Made by a program: the position numbers and the translations under genes. From the NCBI GenBank assembly GCA_050289385.1, contig JBNKFQ010000093.1, forward strand, positions 1-18,396: 18,396 nt of DNA, given 5' to 3'. The notes beneath the pieces were generated by a model. It had not been told where the DNA came from. It ran no database searches and saw nothing but the letters and a program-made list of their open reading frames with translations. Of this stretch, positions 1 to 7,463 are shown piece by piece. The stretch's first letter is position 1. Each line of letters opens with the position of its first letter. The stretch comes from JBNKFQ01 sp050289385 (GTDB taxonomy: Bacteria > Pseudomonadota > Gammaproteobacteria > Pseudomonadales > Porticoccaceae).

Positions 1-1018
1 CCGCAAATTATTTACTGAACTGACTGTGCCTGGCTTGCATCTGTTCGGTGGCGCAGATGCACTGGTGCCAGCAGAAGTCGCGCAACTTTTGATGGAGTTA
101 AATCCGGAACAAAAAACAGAGGTGTTACCAAATGTAGCCCACTGTTTGCATTTGTCAGAGCACCATGCAGTTTGCTCTTTAATTGAACAATTTCTGGTGC
201 AGCCATCACCGGGATTAAACAAAGCCGTTTCTGACATACAGAAATTGGACAAGCGCCGCGTTGCCGAATCATTCAGTCGCGCTGCAATCAGTTACGACGA
301 TGCGGCAGCATTTCAACGTAAAATTGCCGATCAATTAATTGCACGAATGCCGCCAGAATTATCACCAGCTCATGTACTGGATGTAGGTAGTGGCACTGGT
401 TATCTTACTGGTGTCATGCAGCAGAATTATCCTGATACTATGCTGACAGCGGTAGATATCGCTCCAGGTATGCTTGATTTTGCGCGTGAGCACAGATCGA
501 TAATTGGCAACTGGGTATGTGGTGATGCCGAGTCGCTGCCTTTGGCCGATGCCAGTGTTGACTTGCTGGTGTCGAACCTGGCTTACCAGTGGTGTGACTC
601 CCCTGGCTCATGGATTGCTGAAATACGTCGTTTGCTCACCTCAAAAGGGGTCGCCATATTTTCCACTTTTGGCGTTAACACACTGCAGGAATTAAAAAGC
701 GCCTGGCAACAGGTGGATCAGTTTGTCCACGTAAATAAATTTGTAAATATTGATGAACTGGAACAGAAATTCGCGGCGGAAGGTTTGCCCTGTGAACTCA
801 TTAGTGAAACCCATGTGCTCAACTACCCTGATTTGAAAACATTAATGCGGGAATTAAAGGATTTGGGTGCACACAACATTAATCAGGGGCGCAACAATGC
901 GTTAACCGGTCGTAGACGTTTGCAGCAACTGACGCACGCGTACGAGCGTTTTCGTGATGGCAACGGACAGTTACCTGCGACGTATGAAGTTATCTATGGC
1001 GTGGTGAGATTCGGCTAA
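1..1018 (+). CDS. bioHC: Biotin biosynthesis bifunctional protein BioHC (C-terminal part; 5' end outside window)
   Basis: The reading frame is open at the left edge, so this is the 3' part of a longer gene. The first ~70 residues are the tail of a BioH-type alpha/beta-hydrolase: GGADALVP carries the likely catalytic Asp and NVAHCLHLS the catalytic His, matching the D and H regions of E. coli BioH. The frame then runs on without a stop into BioC, the malonyl-ACP O-methyltransferase. This part starts at KRRVAESFSRAA and has SAM-binding motif I DVGSGTGYL, then AVDIAPGM and SNLAYQW. BioC methylates malonyl-ACP so that fatty acid synthesis can build pimeloyl-ACP; BioH removes the methyl ester. Both activities are cytoplasmic. 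bioD follows after 16 nt in the same direction, so the two are probably one operon. The serine nucleophile region of BioH lies outside the window. Confidence 0.93.
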   Translation, partial: RKLFTELTVPGLHLFGGADALVPAEVAQLLMELNPEQKTEVLPNVAHCLHLSEHHAVCSLIEQFLVQPSPGLNKAVSDIQKLDKRRVAESFSRAAISYDDAAAFQRKIADQLIARMPPELSPAHVLDVGSGTGYLTGVMQQNYPDTMLTAVDIAPGMLDFAREHRSIIGNWVCGDAESLPLADASVDLLVSNLAYQWCDSPGSWIAEIRRLLTSKGVAIFSTFGVNTLQELKSAWQQVDQFVHVNKFVNIDELEQKFAAEGLPCELISETHVLNYPDLKTLMRELKDLGAHNINQGRNNALTGRRRLQQLTHAYERFRDGNGQLPATYEVIYGVVRFG

Positions 1019-1034
1019 AGGGCTCTGCACTGGT

Positions 1035-1721
1035 ATGAAACACAGGTTTTTTGTTACAGGCACCGATACAGACGCAGGCAAAACGCTGGTGGCAGCGGGG
1101 TTATTGCTGGCAGCTAATCAACGGAATATGAAAACAGCGGCAATTAAACCTGTTGCGGCAGGGTGTGAGCAAGCCGATGACGGTTTGCTCAATAGCGACG
1201 CGCTAATATTGCAAGCGGCGTCGTCGATTAAAATGCCCTATCAACAAGTCAATCCAGTGGCTCTGGAACCAGCGATAGCACCTCATATTGCTGCGCACGA
1301 GTGTGGACAACGATTGTCAGCATCAAAGCTTGCCGGTTTCTGTCGGGGTGTATTTATGCAGGGTGCCGATGTCACCGTTGTTGAGGGCGCCGGTGGTTGG
1401 CGAGTGCCATTGAATGAGCGGGAGACTTTTGCCGATATTGCACGTGAACTTCAGCTACCAATTATTTTGGTAGTTGGGATGAAACTTGGTTGTATTAATC
1501 ACGCTTTGCTAACGGTCGAAGCTGTTCGGCATGATGGTTTGCCTTTGGCTGGCTGGGTCGCAAATTCAGTGGTTGGCAAGATGGATTATTACGATGAAAA
1601 CCTGGCGACTTTAAAACAACTGATTTCTGCACCCTTAGTGGCAGAAGTGCCGAATCTGTTATCTCCCACCCCGGAAGCTGTCGCCAAATTTATAAATCTC
1701 GACTCATTGGGGAGCCTCTGA
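1035..1721 (+). CDS. bioD: ATP-dependent dethiobiotin synthetase BioD
   Basis: The product is 228 aa, the usual length for the family. BioD closes the ureido ring of dethiobiotin from 7,8-diaminopelargonic acid, CO2 and ATP, the penultimate step of biotin synthesis. The N-terminus MKHRFFVTGTDTDAGKT holds the P-loop GTDTDAGKT (residues 9-17). KPVAAGC follows at the substrate-binding position, and VVEGAGGWRVPLN is the conserved E-G-A-G-G motif. The ATG lies 16 nt after bioHC, consistent with the end of a biotin operon. A hairpin followed by T residues lies just downstream. The start is fixed by the conserved N-terminal beta strand; no strong Shine-Dalgarno precedes it, which suggests translational coupling to bioHC. 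Confidence 0.95.
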   Translation: MKHRFFVTGTDTDAGKTLVAAGLLLAANQRNMKTAAIKPVAAGCEQADDGLLNSDALILQAASSIKMPYQQVNPVALEPAIAPHIAAHECGQRLSASKLAGFCRGVFMQGADVTVVEGAGGWRVPLNERETFADIARELQLPIILVVGMKLGCINHALLTVEAVRHDGLPLAGWVANSVVGKMDYYDENLATLKQLISAPLVAEVPNLLSPTPEAVAKFINLDSLGSL

Positions 1722-1763
1722 TTAATTGGGAAAAGCGCAAGCACTGTTCCCGGGCGGGAATAT

Positions 1764-1807
1764 CCTGGAGTTAACTGGCCCTAATACCAGGTTACTCCTT
1801 TTTTATT
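1764..1807 (+). terminator. Probable rho-independent terminator of the biotin operon
   Basis: An imperfect hairpin pairs GGAGT (1767-1771) with ACTCC (1794-1798) and CTGG with CCAG further in. It is followed directly by six T and then ATTTA. It lies 46-77 nt past the bioD stop. An alternative stem, CCTGG (1764) with CCAGG (1787), overlaps it. The T tract also covers the stop codon of the decayed RidA-like gene on the opposite strand. Confidence 0.55.
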
Positions 1808-2139
1808 TATCCGTCGCGGCGATGCATTCCACCTCTATCTGCGCGCCAAGAGCCAGACCGTTCGCACCCACCGCTGCTCGTGCCGGATGTTTTCCATGGT
1901 TTGCCTGGACTCCGCTTCAAGTCCGCCTGGCACCAGTTCCAGGTGACCTCCCGGAACGACGCCTATTTGCCCGGCAAGATAGAGGGTATTGCCAACGCGT
2001 ACTGGCTCGGAAAACGGGAGGTCAGGTGGATATATTTTGCCCGAATTGAGGAGCTCCGGAGATTCAGCTTGAGCGAGAACCGGCAGGGGGTTGGTCAAGC
2101 TGAGCATGTAACCGTGAGTAATAACAATATGTTATGCAT
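1803..2139 (-). pseudogene. Decayed secreted RidA/YjgF-family gene (frameshift plus internal deletion)
   Basis: RidA-family proteins are small trimeric enamine/imine deaminase-like proteins; some are exported. Reading from ATG at 2139, preceded by AAAGGA, gives MHNILLLLTVTCSA and then a stop. The next frame continues the signal peptide end (NPLPVLAQA) and the RidA N-terminal half: LNSGKIYPPDLPFSEPVRVG, NTLYLAGQIG, VPGGLEAESRQTMENI. After MENIR the frame changes again and goes straight into the RidA C-terminus ARAAVGANGLALGAQIEVEC... ending IAATDK and TAA at 1803-1805. About 45 codons between MENI and the R-P-A-R-S region are missing. The deletion probably occurred at a short CCGG repeat. With two frame disruptions and a lost core this cannot make a functional protein. 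Confidence 0.85.
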
Positions 2140-2506
2140 GCTTTGTCCTTTCCTGGATATCGTTGGTAAACAATCAGGGGTGAAGCTGTTTGTTGACGCA
2201 GTTTCGGGGATATCACATTGGATTTCAATGCGAATTGGCGTACGTTGGGTAAAAAAAGTGCGGTCTTTAACTTATTGATATTAAATAACGCGTTTATCCT
2301 ATAGCCATACGTAAAAATATTGCCTTCCCTCTTGAAGAATGAGCGATCCTAAAAACGGATATTACCAAGTGTTGCCAATGAAAAATAAAAACCAGAAGAA
2401 GACAGATAATAAGCTGTATTGCAAGAAAATCGATAGATATTTCAAGGAGATAGCTTCGGGGGTTGCGGTATCTGGGCAAATGTGAAGGAGATAGACGCGA
2501 TAAAAA
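2140..2506. other. Intergenic stretch without recognisable gene
   Basis: About 365 bases between the RidA-like pseudogene and the receptor terminator. Small frames are open here, including a 61-codon minus-strand frame with a hydrophobic run (2294-2479). None has a convincing ribosome binding site or recognisable similarity. The stretch is AT-rich. The part next to 2140 should hold the old promoter of the pseudogene, but I see no clear -35/-10 pair. Confidence 0.5.
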
Positions 2507-2537
2507 TAAAGCCGGCAGTTTTACTTTGCCGGCTTTA
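2507..2537 (-). terminator. Rho-independent terminator of the TonB-dependent receptor gene
   Basis: An 11-bp perfect stem (TAAAGCCGGCA at 2507-2517 with TGCCGGCTTTA at 2527-2537) closes a 9-nt loop. On the minus strand it is followed by TTATTTTTATC. It sits about 30 nt beyond the receptor stop codon, the expected place and orientation. Confidence 0.88.
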
Positions 2538-2568
2538 CTAAACTGATTTATATTGGGTTAATTAATGA

Positions 2569-5091
2569 TTAAAAATTGTAGCCCATTTTTAGGCCAAAGG
2601 TACGTGGTCTGAGATAGCTAACAGTAGGTGGAAATTGATCTACCCAGTTGTAGCTATCTGCATTAGTCAGGTTATTTATAAAAAGAGCCATATTAATGTT
2701 GTCGACCGTTGTTCCCAATTTAACGTTTAGTTCGACATAGTTGCCTGCTTGATCACCAAGCTCTTCAAGATTGTTATAGAAGCCTCCCACATAACTCATA
2801 TCCGTTCGCAGGTAACTGTCGTATCCAGCTAATGCAAACTGGTATTGAACACCTAATCTTGCATTAGCTTTTGGCATTCCCGGCAAGCGACTACCGGCGA
2901 CACCCAAACCTTCGACATCTACGCCGAGCTCTGCATTAATGTAAGAAGTAGAAAAGTCAATATTTATCGCATCAGAAGCATAGTAAGTAAGTTCAACTTC
3001 GGCACCACGTGAGTTGGCTGAACCGGCATTTACGTTTATGCCATGCCCGCAGGGTGAGCTGATACCGATGTATACGGGTATGCCATTCCAGTCAATACTA
3101 TATATAGAGGCGTTTACATTTAATTTACCGTCTAGCATAGAGAACTTTGTGCCGATCTCTGTGTTTTCGGTAAAGTCAGAATTAAGCCGGTTTAGAAATG
3201 GCAGACCAAGGTCGTCATGGTTCCCATCCCCATCGACATCGCATGTGGATGAAGTGGGATTTAAAGGGCTTCCCAATCGGAACCCTTCTGCCCACTGAAT
3301 GTAAACCAAAGATTCATCGGTTAATTTATATGTGGCGTTAAACTTGTAGGAATCTTCGGACTCACTACTTGCCAGATCAACAAAGTAAGAATCAGTCGTA
3401 GGATAGAAAAATCCAGGTATGACCGTCTGTCCATCAGAAGTAAGGTCATAGCTAAATCGACGTGTACCTACGGTAACTGTAAGGTCATCAGTAACGTCAT
3501 ACGACAGCTCTCCGAAAAAAGCTTTTTGTCGAGTGCTGCTTTGGAACGCAAGAACGCCACCCTTGGTACCAAAGCCATTGGGGTCACCGAGATTAAAGGG
3601 ATTATCAGCTCCGTCTGCTGCGTTCCAACGATAATCGGTGCCGCCATCCGTTTTAATATCTTCGTAGTAGACTCCCACTAGAAACTGGAGTGGACCGTCA
3701 AATGATGAATTCAGGCGTACTTCCTGGATAAACGCTTCATCTTTGCCTGGGCCGCCCTGGGAAATCGGTATTGGCTCCCAGAATACTCCAAGAAAATTCC
3801 TTACACTAAACACTTCTTCGGTGCGCCAGGTCGATGAAGAGAGTAGCTCACCCCACCCCAAATCATATTTTGCAACAAGGTTTGTATAGCTGATATCGCT
3901 CTCGAAACGCTCATCTCCCATTTCTGTAGTAAATCGTGCCTGGAGATACTTGCCCAACTCCGGGTTCGCGCCGGCTCGCCCCTTTTCATCGTTTTTTTCC
4001 GATAAGTGAGACAGATTAAAGCTTAAGGCTTCCGTGGGTTGAAATAGTACAGACAGCCTTGCACCCTGGGTGCTCGCTTGGCCAATATCGTCAGTGTTAT
4101 TTGTCATGGCACCGATAGATTCGCTAAGGTAGCCTTTAATATCTGCGGCACGGTTATCAATGAAGCCGCTCATATCTGAGCTGTATGCAACCACCCGGGC
4201 AGCCAATTTATCTTCAATCAGGGGAATATTCAGCATTGCATCAATTGAGTTGTTAATGCTACCTCGCGCTGATGTATTGGATAATTCAGCGGAAATTTTG
4301 CCTTCGAACTCGTTTAATACCGGCGCAGCAGGTATGATACGAACCGCTCCAGTCATGGTTCCCGATCCGTAGAGCGTGCCATGCGGTCCTCTCAAAATTT
4401 CTACGCGGTCAATGTCAACCATTCTGGTGTCCATTATGCCGGTTGTGGGCATTTCGCCAAAATAAATACCTACGGAGTTCTTCTCAAACTGTGGTCCTGC
4501 TGTAATTCCTCGCATTATAACTTTTTGTCTGCCATCTGCCATTTTAATCATGTTAGCACCGGCAGTAGTACGCAAATAATCATCCATCTGAACCAGGTTG
4601 CGTTTTTCGATTTGCTCGGCACCTATTGCTGAAATACTAAAACCCAAATCCTGTAGCCTGGACTCACGTTTTGTAGCTGTGACAATTATTTCCTCCAATT
4701 CTCTATTTCTGATTTTATCTTCAATGCGAGGGATTTCAGATGAGTTTTCAGTATTTTGTTTTAGGGAAACTGTGACGGTATTATCCGAAATAAATTTGTA
4801 TTCGAGATCGGTAGTTGCCAGCAGAGCTTTGATAGCATCTTCGGGCGCCAAGTTGCCTTTCACCGCATTCGATTGTGTTTGTTTGGCTATTTCCGGTGGA
4901 AACATAATTTGAATGCCAATATCTTCCGCCAGTTGCATCAAAGCTGTGTCGGTACGCTGTGGCTGAATATCAACTTCCATTTTTTTTGTTGCTGACAGAG
5001 CAGAAGGGCTGGCGAGTGTCAGTGCGGCGCTTATTCCGGCAGCCAGACAATTGAATTTTAATCGTTGGTATGATTCTGAAATAGTTTTCAT
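2569..5091 (-). CDS. TonB-dependent outer-membrane receptor/transducer with N-terminal STN signalling domain
   Basis: An 840-aa FecA/FpvA-type receptor. Residues 1-34 form a signal peptide (hydrophobic LAAGISAALTLASPSALSA). Residues ~36-115 match the STN (secretin/TonB short N-terminal) domain, with TALMQLAEDIGIQIMFPPEI and EDAIKALLATTDLEYKFI. This domain contacts a FecR-type protein in the periplasm. LEEIIVTATKRES (about residue 130) is the TonB-box/plug start. The plug follows with VIMRGIT, VEILRGPHGTLYGSG and GAVRIIP. The rest is a beta-barrel ending in ...LKMGYNF, with the C-terminal aromatic residue typical of outer-membrane proteins. It takes up an unidentified substrate with TonB energy and signals its presence. 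The divergent sigma/FecR pair is its obvious signalling partner. Nothing nearby shows whether the ligand is a siderophore, sugar or other compound. Confidence 0.93.
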   Translation of the reverse strand: MKTISESYQRLKFNCLAAGISAALTLASPSALSATKKMEVDIQPQRTDTALMQLAEDIGIQIMFPPEIAKQTQSNAVKGNLAPEDAIKALLATTDLEYKFISDNTVTVSLKQNTENSSEIPRIEDKIRNRELEEIIVTATKRESRLQDLGFSISAIGAEQIEKRNLVQMDDYLRTTAGANMIKMADGRQKVIMRGITAGPQFEKNSVGIYFGEMPTTGIMDTRMVDIDRVEILRGPHGTLYGSGTMTGAVRIIPAAPVLNEFEGKISAELSNTSARGSINNSIDAMLNIPLIEDKLAARVVAYSSDMSGFIDNRAADIKGYLSESIGAMTNNTDDIGQASTQGARLSVLFQPTEALSFNLSHLSEKNDEKGRAGANPELGKYLQARFTTEMGDERFESDISYTNLVAKYDLGWGELLSSSTWRTEEVFSVRNFLGVFWEPIPISQGGPGKDEAFIQEVRLNSSFDGPLQFLVGVYYEDIKTDGGTDYRWNAADGADNPFNLGDPNGFGTKGGVLAFQSSTRQKAFFGELSYDVTDDLTVTVGTRRFSYDLTSDGQTVIPGFFYPTTDSYFVDLASSESEDSYKFNATYKLTDESLVYIQWAEGFRLGSPLNPTSSTCDVDGDGNHDDLGLPFLNRLNSDFTENTEIGTKFSMLDGKLNVNASIYSIDWNGIPVYIGISSPCGHGINVNAGSANSRGAEVELTYYASDAINIDFSTSYINAELGVDVEGLGVAGSRLPGMPKANARLGVQYQFALAGYDSYLRTDMSYVGGFYNNLEELGDQAGNYVELNVKLGTTVDNINMALFINNLTNADSYNWVDQFPPTVSYLRPRTFGLKMGYNF

Positions 5092-5170
5092 TTCCCCACC
5101 TCTAAGGCTTATTTAACATCGGATATCGGGTTGTGTGAATACACTTATCAGGATTTCACTATACCCGGTA

Positions 5171-5205
5171 GCGTTAAACGCACCCTTGTGGTTTGACCCC
5201 ACCTG
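5171..5205 (-). promoter_or_regulatory. Bipartite promoter/operator element facing the TonB receptor gene
   Basis: Read on the minus strand this is CAGGTGGGGT, 13 variable bases, then TGCGTTTAACGC. It ends 79 nt before the receptor start codon. The same two boxes with the same 13-nt gap occur in opposite orientation at 5316-5350, facing the sigma gene. The layout resembles the -35/-10 pair of an ECF sigma promoter. GCGTT-T-AACGC is also a short dyad, so a repressor or activator site is possible. Confidence 0.65.
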
Positions 5206-5315
5206 TCAGGCTAAATTTCCCATGGCCAATAGACTGGTTTAACTTCCAGAAAATCGGCCGAAAATTCACTGTGTGACTATAGTATAGGAGTGATAATCAA
5301 AAAAATGTCTTCCGG

Positions 5316-5350
5316 CAGGTGGGGTAGTACAGTTCCATTGCGTTTAACGC
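5316..5350 (+). promoter_or_regulatory. Bipartite promoter/operator element facing the ECF sigma gene
   Basis: CAGGTGGGGT, 13 variable bases, TGCGTTTAACGC: 22 of 35 positions are identical to the inverted copy at 5171-5205, all of them in the two boxes. The element ends 22 nt before the sigma factor's ATG, so a promoter here would give a very short leader. A further CGGGT match follows both copies. It probably lets the sigma factor drive its own operon. Confidence 0.65.
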
Positions 5351-5372
5351 GTTACGGGTTCGTATCGACTGG

Positions 5373-5990
5373 ATGAGCATGACCAGAAAAGTAGTGTATC
5401 TCTCAACACATACTCCTCAACGCAAGCGTAAGATAATTGAGCAGATTTTGGAGGAGCACGGGCAGTCTCTGCAGCGTTTTCTGCGAGCCAGACTGGCCCT
5501 TGAACCTGATCGCGAGGATGTTTGTCAGGATGTGTTTTTGCGGCTTTCTGCGCTGGATGGGCTGGAGCAGAAATTGTCTGGGGGCGCTAAAAACACGCGC
5601 AGTTATCTGTTTTCTATAGCAAATAACCTGATCCGTGACCGGCAGCGGCGAGCGCAGGTGCGTCGGGCGGAGCAACATGAATCCTTTGATGAAGATACTG
5701 ATTACAAAATGTCTCCTAACCCTGAAGATTTTGCTATCGCTCGTCAGGGGCTTGAACGAATGAGCAAAGCATTCAGCAGCCTGGGGCCAAAGTGCAAGTA
5801 CATATTTATGCTGAGCCGGTTTCAACACAAAAGCTATCAGGAAATTGCTAACGAGGAAGGTGTTACCGTCAGCATGGTCGAAAAGCACATATCCAAAGCG
5901 TTGATCGCATTGCGTGGCAGCATGGCAGAGGTCAGTGGTGTTTCGGAAAAAGCGAACCAAAAGAAGGACAATGGTCATGAACAGCGATAA
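5373..5990 (+). CDS. FecI-type ECF RNA polymerase sigma factor
   Basis: A 205-aa sigma-70 family protein of the extracytoplasmic-function class. Region 2 covers roughly residues 25-95 (EDVCQDVFLRL and TRSYLFSIANNLIRDRQRR). Region 4 covers about 130-185 (LGPKCKYIFMLSR, then the helix-turn-helix HKSYQEIANEEGVTVSMVEKHISKAL, here quoted in two joined motifs: SYQEIANEEG and VSMVEKHISK). EKHISKAL is typical of the FecI branch. It would direct RNA polymerase to the receptor gene when the receptor-FecR pathway is activated. The downstream fecR-like gene overlaps its end by 14 nt, so the two are translationally coupled. ATG codons at 5373 and 5379 are both possible and neither has a strong Shine-Dalgarno. 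The 5373 start was kept because it lies 22 nt from the proposed promoter element. Confidence 0.92.
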   Translation: MSMTRKVVYLSTHTPQRKRKIIEQILEEHGQSLQRFLRARLALEPDREDVCQDVFLRLSALDGLEQKLSGGAKNTRSYLFSIANNLIRDRQRRAQVRRAEQHESFDEDTDYKMSPNPEDFAIARQGLERMSKAFSSLGPKCKYIFMLSRFQHKSYQEIANEEGVTVSMVEKHISKALIALRGSMAEVSGVSEKANQKKDNGHEQR

Positions 5991-7074
5991 GTCGGAAACT
6001 ATGGTGACGAGTCAAGCTGCCTGGTTTGTTACACGGCTCTTTTCTGGTGAAATGACTGAGCGCGACGAACTTGAGCTTGAAGGGTGGTTGAGCGCACTTC
6101 CCGAGCATCGGCGTGAGTACCAGGCGATGCTGGACGCCTGGAGTGATACCGAAGAGCTTGAGACTATTCCGGGATTGCTGCCTTTAGACTCTTCCGCGCA
6201 AATCTTGCATGAAAGACCCATTGGTCCATCCGGGTCTGTTGCAAAGAAAGAATCCCGTCTCTGGCAAAGCCTGGCGTTGGCGGCGACTGTACTGGTTGCC
6301 GCGCTGGTCGGGGTATCCACATACGATGGCTTTAACTCTCGGGCAGACATACAGCAATTCGTTAGCGCTGTAGGTGAACAAAAGTCCATTGAACTGGCTG
6401 ATGGCAGTGTCGTCACCCTGAATACCAATAGTCGCATTTTGGTGGATATGACGGAGACGCGCCGACGAGTGATACTGGATCAGGGAGAAGCCTTTTTTGA
6501 CGTGGCAGGTGATCCGGAACGCCCATTCACGGTGGAAGCTGGGGCACGATCGATAACCGTATTGGGTACTCGTTTTAATGTTGATCATGCCAGCGTGGAT
6601 TTGTCTGTTGCTGTTGTAGAAGGTGCCGTGGTTGTGCATCGCAAGGAAGATGACGTTTTCCGACCCGCCAATCCACCGTGGCTAAATCAGGATGTTACCA
6701 ATGATGGCAGGTCAGTAAGGATTCCTCGTCAGGATCAATACTATCTACAAGCAGGCGCTTTGTTGAGTTTTAAAAATGATGTTCCCGGACTGCTGACTAT
6801 GAGTAGTGCCGATATGGACAAGCGCCACAGTTGGCGCAAGGGTATTGTGCGTTTTGATGGAGAACCATTGTTCGAAGTCATTCAGACCTTCAATCGCTAC
6901 ACCAAAAAGAAACTGCTGATTCAGGATCGCAGCGTTATGAACATCAAGATCAGCGGTGTTTTCCATATCGATCAACTCGACCTCGCACTGGAAGGGCTGG
7001 AAAGCACTTTCAAGCTGCGGATAACCCGCTTTTCGGATCGTGTAATCATTGTTGGACAGGACGATCTCCTCTAG
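5977..7074 (+). CDS. FecR-type inner-membrane anti-sigma/sigma regulator
   Basis: About 365 aa from ATG 5977. This ATG is chosen because AAGAAGGA (5961-5968) is 8 nt upstream, whereas ATG 5971 is too close. The cytoplasmic N-terminus (residues ~10-62: AAWFVTRLFSGEMTERDELE, LSALPEHRREYQAMLDAW) is the DUF4880-like sigma-binding segment. One transmembrane helix follows at ~97-113 (WQSLALAATVLVAALVGV). The periplasmic part contains the FecR domain (VGEQKSIELADGSVVTLN, VILDQGEAFFDVA, ITVLGTRFNV). The C-terminus (VRFDGEPLFEVIQTFNRYT, KISGVFHIDQLDLALEGL) is an STN-like fold that would bind the receptor's signalling domain. It transmits the receptor's occupied state across the inner membrane to the sigma factor. 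It overlaps the sigma gene by 14 nt. Confidence 0.92.
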   Translation: MNSDKSETMVTSQAAWFVTRLFSGEMTERDELELEGWLSALPEHRREYQAMLDAWSDTEELETIPGLLPLDSSAQILHERPIGPSGSVAKKESRLWQSLALAATVLVAALVGVSTYDGFNSRADIQQFVSAVGEQKSIELADGSVVTLNTNSRILVDMTETRRRVILDQGEAFFDVAGDPERPFTVEAGARSITVLGTRFNVDHASVDLSVAVVEGAVVVHRKEDDVFRPANPPWLNQDVTNDGRSVRIPRQDQYYLQAGALLSFKNDVPGLLTMSSADMDKRHSWRKGIVRFDGEPLFEVIQTFNRYTKKKLLIQDRSVMNIKISGVFHIDQLDLALEGLESTFKLRITRFSDRVIIVGQDDLL

Positions 7075-7163
7075 GTCTGCGCCATAGTTGTTTTATTCGG
7101 CTGCAGTCTGGCTTGAGACCATGCTCCGGGGCAGATACACTCAGCATCTTGTTGAGTGGGCAA

Positions 7164-7355
7164 ATGAATATGCGAACAGAAGATGAGCTGTACCCTGAAG
7201 ATCTGGAACGGGTGAAGAAAGTAACCTCCAGTGGTATTCACTCTGTGGACCGCAAACCGTTTCGGTTGTGGGTACTGTTATTGATTATCCTGGCGTCGGT
7301 AAGTGGTCTCAGTCTATTGAGTTTGGTGGTTGCACGCATTGTAGGGGCTGTTTGA
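7164..7355 (+). CDS. Small single-span membrane protein, DUF3094-like
   Basis: A short protein of 63 aa from ATG 7164, which has GAGTGGG just upstream. An earlier in-frame ATG at 7113 would add 17 unlikely residues, and ATG 7170 is a further option. The pattern LYPEDLERVKKVTSSGIHSV, then DRKPFRLW, then one transmembrane helix (VLLLIILASVSGLSLLSLVV) resembles, from memory, the DUF3094 family of small gammaproteobacterial proteins. That family has a 'PED..RV' start, 'V.RKPFRP' and a C-terminal helix. Function is unknown. The N-terminus is probably cytoplasmic. It lies 89 nt after the fecR-like gene and may be transcribed separately. Confidence 0.72.
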   Translation: MNMRTEDELYPEDLERVKKVTSSGIHSVDRKPFRLWVLLLIILASVSGLSLLSLVVARIVGAV

Positions 7356-7463
7356 AGTAAATTTTGCCGGTAGATGATCCCGGTGCCCGGTTCGAAATTG
7401 ACAGGTGCGCGTTTCCTTTATCCTGAACACCTCAGGGTTTTGACTTTCAAAGGTTCTCCATAC

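Noticed and set aside
1726..2278. Plus-strand frames of 107 and 132 codons
   Set aside because: They are antisense to the RidA-like pseudogene, whose minus-strand similarity explains the sequence.
2294..2479. 61-codon minus-strand frame with a hydrophobic segment
   Set aside because: No convincing ribosome binding site, no recognisable family, AT-rich context where such frames arise by chance.
5403..5978. 191-codon minus-strand frame
   Set aside because: Shadow of the sigma factor gene, which has unambiguous region 2 and region 4 motifs.
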